64,000 nucleotides of DNA, taken from NCBI GenBank assembly GCA_000149265.1, contig CH000109.1, positions 85,019 through 149,018 of the forward strand, given 5' to 3'. Below the pieces are notes generated by a model. That model had not been told where the DNA came from. It saw only the letters and a program-made list of their open reading frames with translations, and made no database searches. The position numbers and the translations under genes were made by a program. This document shows positions 59,901 through 64,000 of this stretch, in pieces. This DNA comes from Ciona savignyi (lineage: Eukaryota; Chordata; Ascidiacea; Phlebobranchia; Cionidae). How positions within the stretch are numbered: position 1 is the first letter of the stretch; each line of letters starts with the position of its first letter.

Positions 59901-60160
59901 CCCTTGCGTTCTCCCATTTATAAAGATAACCATGACCACAATTTATCCTACCAATGAAATAGAATATGATATGCACGTATTATCTCCGGGAATAAAAGAA
60001 TACACAACGGCCTAGCTGGCGACAAGTTTCGAGTTATTAGTTACTATTTATTTAATCAAAACCACTTTATTAGTACTTACCCTGGTAAATAGCTCCAGAA
60101 AATGACACAGAACAAAACAACTCCCAGTATAGAATACAATAATATACATTTCCGTTCCAT
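53958..60160 (-). CDS. FUT8-like: Alpha-1,6-fucosyltransferase (FUT8 type), copy 3, intact
   Basis: Nine exons: 60081-60160, 58808-58851, 58155-58338, 57460-57568, 56947-57220, 55950-56205, 55314-55514, 54820-54973 and 53958-54347. They sum to 1692 bp, or 563 residues plus stop (vertebrate FUT8 is about 575). Residues 5-25 form the hydrophobic type II Golgi anchor. About 45-103 is a helical stem with LQRRIKEQIVELWEATQYEF. The GT23 catalytic part has KCGFGCSYRHL (exon 5), GVHVRRSDK (316-324, donor-sugar binding), YLATDEP (369-375) and GTFTS (429-433). About 470-525 is the SH3 domain with GTYPTYKV. It should transfer fucose from GDP-fucose to the core GlcNAc of N-glycans. Exon 2 is a 44-bp microexon. 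All splice phases fit. It is the only copy without a break. Confidence 0.92.
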
Positions 60161-60992
60161 TACATCTATAACTCATTCAACTTCAATTACAATATAAGCT
60201 TACAGCCCTCCATACACCAGACGCCGCTATTCTCATGAATACGAGGCAATCATTGCTATTGGAACGATTGCCTTGGTAATAGGAAATCACATAGAGGGAC
60301 CTCATCAGAATGAATTGCCCAATATAGAACCACTGCTTAGAGCAATGTTTATCTATATGGGAATATATTTTAACTTGAACATGTCCTATAAAGAGTTCGA
60401 TTATTTGTGTGTTCGTTGTAAGTACGTTTTCATCTATCATGCAGAGGTAATTACACAAACCAAGATAATGTTGTATAGTTTATGTGTGTACAAGTATGTA
60501 GGGTGATACTTAGCCAGAATGATAGTTGTGAAGATATAATTACCGGAGTTATTGCAGTGTGTTGTATATGATAGACACATTCCTTTAATTTATTAGAACC
60601 CATTAAGCCGCTGGGTTCAGGCAATGTCCGTTAAGTGCACTGCGTAAAGACACAACCGACTCACTAGCGATCCGTTTCGAATCAGCAACCTTTCGGCTAC
60701 AAGGCGACAAACTATGAGAATCTATTTCAAAAAAAGAATCGACTTTCCATAAAGTCTGAAATGCGGAACAGAAAAAATCTTACACATCCATTTAATATCT
60801 ACGTGTTGTGTTTACAACTAATAAATGAACTGGGATCTGTAATAAAATATATTTTATATGTGCGTACATAGTAATTTCAGATTTGATTAAAAAATGTATA
60901 AAAACAGGTAAGCAATCACAATGTTTAAGTATTTCGACGAAAAGTATATATATTTGAGCTCTTAAAATTTGCATATGAATAATATAAGTGCA

Positions 60993-63900
60993 TCAATGTA
61001 AATTAATAAGACATGAAGAACTACGTGGTGATAATGTTAAGCTTCCCATACTTTCCATGATGTACTTTAAACATATGGTCTGTGGAAGCATCTCCCAATC
61101 CTTCATTTGACAACCGATTCCCGAACCTTGGACCCCGGTAATGTTGTCCCTGACTAGTCTATCAACCATTGTGACACAGATAATCCCGCCTGTGTGAGGA
61201 ATATTAACATTTTCACCGATTCACACTAATTTGTAAACTTTTGACCAAATTTTGAGATTTAAGCGTCATTTGACAAAATTTCTAGCTTTAAGCGTCTGTA
61301 TATGGGCCGGCGGTGTTATTCATGAGACCAAAATAACCTCATTGTAAAACTGAACGATACAATGTTTGGTCGCCCAGTTTAGGATAGGACAGGATGTTCA
61401 GGCAATCGTCAGATTACCTCGCGCCCATCTTCGGGTTACCGGAGCTATTGCAGTGTGTAGTGTATGATTCACATGTTCCTTCAATTTGGTAGAATCCATT
61501 AATCCACTGGGTTTTAACCTCCAACATAATAATACTTTATATTTGAATCACCACGACGTACATTTCACCCCAGCCCTGCCGCACATGGCAGCAAAACAAC
61601 CACTTTCCATCTCCATATTTCTGATCCCATATTCATCATGCGCCTTTTGTATGAACTCGTATTTGTCTTCTTCGCTGTAGCTACAAAGCGCTCCGTCCAG
61701 ACGTGCCTGTTCTGCACAATGATTTATAAATCTTGTTTGTCAAACGAAATGGATTAATTAGTCTAATTTGAATATTAGGCGACAAGCAGTCTGAGTATTC
61801 CCAATGAATGCGTGGTGCGTGACATAGAGAGCTATCAACTTTATTATTTTATTTGTCAATTGAATGTAAATTTTATTACTTCGGATTTGAAGCACATCAC
61901 GTGACTTACCTTCATAAAAATCATTGGTGGACATTGTATTCCCTATGATGGATTGTGAAGTAACAGAGAGCGCACACTTGTGTAACTTGTTCGTCACTTC
62001 CGGGTTTGTAGAACTTGGATATTCGATTGGCTTTCCACATGCGACCTATGAATACAACTTTTATCCCCACCAATGTTTCTCATACAATATATATCGACAT
62101 GTTGTAGGTTTAACGACTGTGTTTAGCTCCAACCAATGCTCCAACAAATATGAAATGCACCTGAGTATATGCTGGTTGTAGCATGTTAATTAAAATATAT
62201 GAACATGCATCTGAGTATATACTGGTTGTAGCATGTTAATTAAAATATATGAACATGCACCTGGGTATATACTGGTTGTAGCATGTTAATTAAAACATAT
62301 GAACATGCATCTGGGTATATACTGGTTGTAGCATGTTAATTACAATATACGAACACGCACCTGAGTATATACTGGGTGTAGCATGGTAATTAAAATATAT
62401 GAACATGTACCTGGGTATGTACTGGTTGTAGCAACCCGTTGTAAACCTTGTCCGTCACCACCACGCTTCCCGCTGATAAACCTGCGTGTGGATTGAATCA
62501 CGATTCTATTATGACGTCACAAATACTAACCTAATCCGCCGGAAGTTCCGATGCGTATAAACGTCACATCCGTGCATCCGGCAAAGTGAATAAGTTTCAG
62601 CAACTGCAAAAATGAAGTTTTTAAACATATCCAAAGAATAAGATGTTTCGTGTTGTTTTAATGGGTTATCGGTTTAAGTTACCAACCGATAACGAGCTTG
62701 CCAATAGGACCATATTTACGTTTTCATGAAAACTGAACCCTTACAGCTAAACCCCTACAACTGAACCCCTACAACTGAACCCTTTTACAACTGAACCTCT
62801 TTTAACTGAACCCCTTACAACTAAACCCCTTTACAACTGAAGCCCTTTTAACTGAACCCCTACAACTGAACCGTTTACCACTAAACCCTTTTACAACTGA
62901 ACCCCTACAACTGAACCCTTTACTACTAAACCCTTTTACAACTGAACCCCTTACAACTGAACCCCTACAACTGATCCCCTTTACAACTGAACCCCTTACA
63001 ACTGAACCCCTTTAAACTGAACCCTTTTAACTGAACCCCTTTAAACTGAACCCCTTTACATCTAAACCCCTTTTAACTGAACCCCTTACAACTGAATCTC
63101 TTTTATTGCCAACATGATAGGTTCAGGCAATGTCCGTAAAGTGCCTAGCCCAAGGACACAGCCGACTAGCTAACGACCAGTTTCGCACCTTCAACCTTTC
63201 GATTTAAAGGCGACGCGCATTTAACCGTTAGACCAACGGGGGATGCCAAACCCCACCTCATGTAATACGACCGAGAGCGATGCCAAACCTCACTTCATGT
63301 AATACGACTGAGAGCGATGCCAAACCCCACCTCATGTAATACGACTGAGAGCGATGCCAAACCTCACCTCATGTAATACGACTGAGAGCGATGCCGCACC
63401 AATACCATGGTTGGCTGATAACACAGAGCCAACTTTGAACATCGAGTAACGTCCAGCATCACAGGAGATATCCTTCAGCTTCCGTTCACCTGGAGATAAG
63501 GTTACCACATTAAGGGCGGTCTGAACCTCGCTTGGCCCTGGATTAAAAAAGGTTCTTAAACCCGGACTAAGAAATTTACGCACAAAGCTCATTTAAGCTG
63601 AAGATGAAGAATATTTTTTGGTATGCAGAAAGCTCGCGCTTAAGGCGAGTCTCGTATTAGCTAATCGGAGACCTTAAATGAGGTTTCTATTGACCACACT
63701 TGGACTACAATCCAAAATTACGTTGAATATATTTTTATTCTTCTGTGTTGGGAAGATAATAATAATAATCCCCTAATCTTCATCTCATTTCCTCATATAA
63801 TTAACTCGGCCACACCACCGCGCCACGCCCACTTTTTGACCAATCACGACCGATATCCCGACCAACCGCCACCTCTATTGTGAATTGCGCGAAACAACAA

Positions 63901-64000
63901 ACGGCATTGTCTCAATCGCTGTCAAGCACAATAACACACACCTATTATGTCGTCACACAGGTGAATCTTAAGTTACTCTAACCACATTGTTCCTCGCCTA
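60993..64000 (-). CDS. UPP-like: Uridine phosphorylase, copy 3, partial (5' end beyond window)
   Basis: Visible exons: 63368-63489, 62531-62603, 62411-62481, 61910-62045, 61562-61711 and 60993-61189, corresponding to exons 3-8. Lengths and phases equal copy 1 except for the last exon. RIGTSGG, YEEQARLDG and EMES are present. Copy 1 ends MDSM and stop; here the stop codon is replaced by GGA and translation continues for 17 residues (GSLTLSPRSSSCLINLH) to TGA. Copy 2 has the same GGA. Exon 3 carries a cysteine (DISCDAG) where copy 1 has glycine. The exon 5 donor is GTACAT. It probably encodes a functional enzyme with a tail, if exons 1-2 are intact. Confidence 0.82.
62156..62410. repeat. 50-bp minisatellite at UPP exon 5 donor, ~5 units
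   Basis: Same unit as at 17270 and 35338. Units occur at about 62180, 62230, 62280, 62330 and 62380, with more substitutions than in block 2. Confidence 0.9.
62735..63108. repeat. AACTGAACCCCTT tandem repeat, expanded
   Basis: More than twenty irregular units of 12-17 bp in UPP intron 3. Block 1 has about ten units (17884-18042); block 2 has none. Confidence 0.88.
63242..63390. repeat. 37-bp repeat at UPP exon 3 donor, 4 units
   Basis: ATGCCAAACCYCACYTCATG recurs four times at a 37-bp spacing. On the gene strand each unit ends the exon 3 coding sequence (GTATTACATGAG) and starts an intron (GTGAGG or GTGGGG). One internal unit reads GAAGTG and has lost the AG|GT. Confidence 0.88.

Larger units (their letters stand above)
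53930..64000. repeat. Duplicated block, copy 3 (continues past the window)
   Basis: Colinear with blocks 1 and 2. UPP exons 1 and 2 should lie beyond position 64000. The last FUT8 exon is 28,261 bp from that of block 2; most of the extra distance is the nucleotidyltransferase region and the LTR element. Confidence 0.9.

Noticed and set aside
62735-63108. Telomere-like repeat (AACCCC)
   Set aside because: The unit is 12-17 bp and irregular, includes AACTG, and lies inside an intron, unlike a telomere array.

Overview
The window reads as nuclear DNA of an invertebrate animal. It is AT-rich, the genes have many short exons with GT-AG introns, and there are tRNA-derived short repeats, DNA transposons and LTR elements. 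A sea squirt of the Ciona type fits best, from the compact genes and this mix of elements, but no single sequence here proves the species. One run of 100 N marks an assembly gap.

The backbone is a duplicated block that occurs three times in the same orientation, at about 8.6-19.5 kb, 25.7-38.5 kb and 53.9-64.0 kb. Each block carries two minus-strand genes. The first is a nine-exon alpha-1,6-fucosyltransferase of the FUT8 type (Golgi anchor, GT23 catalytic domain, C-terminal SH3 domain). The second is an eight-exon uridine phosphorylase (UPP type). I placed every exon by splice sites and reading phase, and the exon lengths agree between copies. Decay differs per block. Block 1 has FUT8 broken (8 bp lost in exon 3) and UPP apparently intact apart from the gap in exon 1. 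Block 2 has both broken (2 bp gained in FUT8 exon 6, 1 bp gained in the last UPP exon). Block 3 has FUT8 intact, and UPP intact as far as the window reaches.

Between blocks lie inverted (plus-strand) remnants of the UPP 3' end at about 20.6-21.9 kb and 39.5-41.0 kb, a decayed histone H4 copy at 22.9-23.1 kb, and remnants of an unrecognised minus-strand gene. A single-exon 776-residue protein (43.6-46.0 kb) has a nucleotidyltransferase signature followed by TPR-like helices.

Mobile DNA: a Kolobok/T2-type DNA transposon with about 580-bp terminal inverted repeats and TTAA target duplication (3738-6056), nested in an array of about 336-bp tandem repeats. A Ty3/gypsy-type LTR retrotransposon (49487-53205) has LTRs that look identical and a 5-bp target duplication but lacks nearly all of its reverse transcriptase and RNase H. 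Two copies of another TG...CA element look like solo LTRs (33187-33895 and 53439-53847). There are several families of tRNA-derived repeats. Paralogous blocks supply empty sites for several of these insertions.

The most unusual structure is in the UPP genes. Two different minisatellites each consist of repeated copies of an exon's 3' end together with its 5' splice site, with copy number differing strongly between the three genes.
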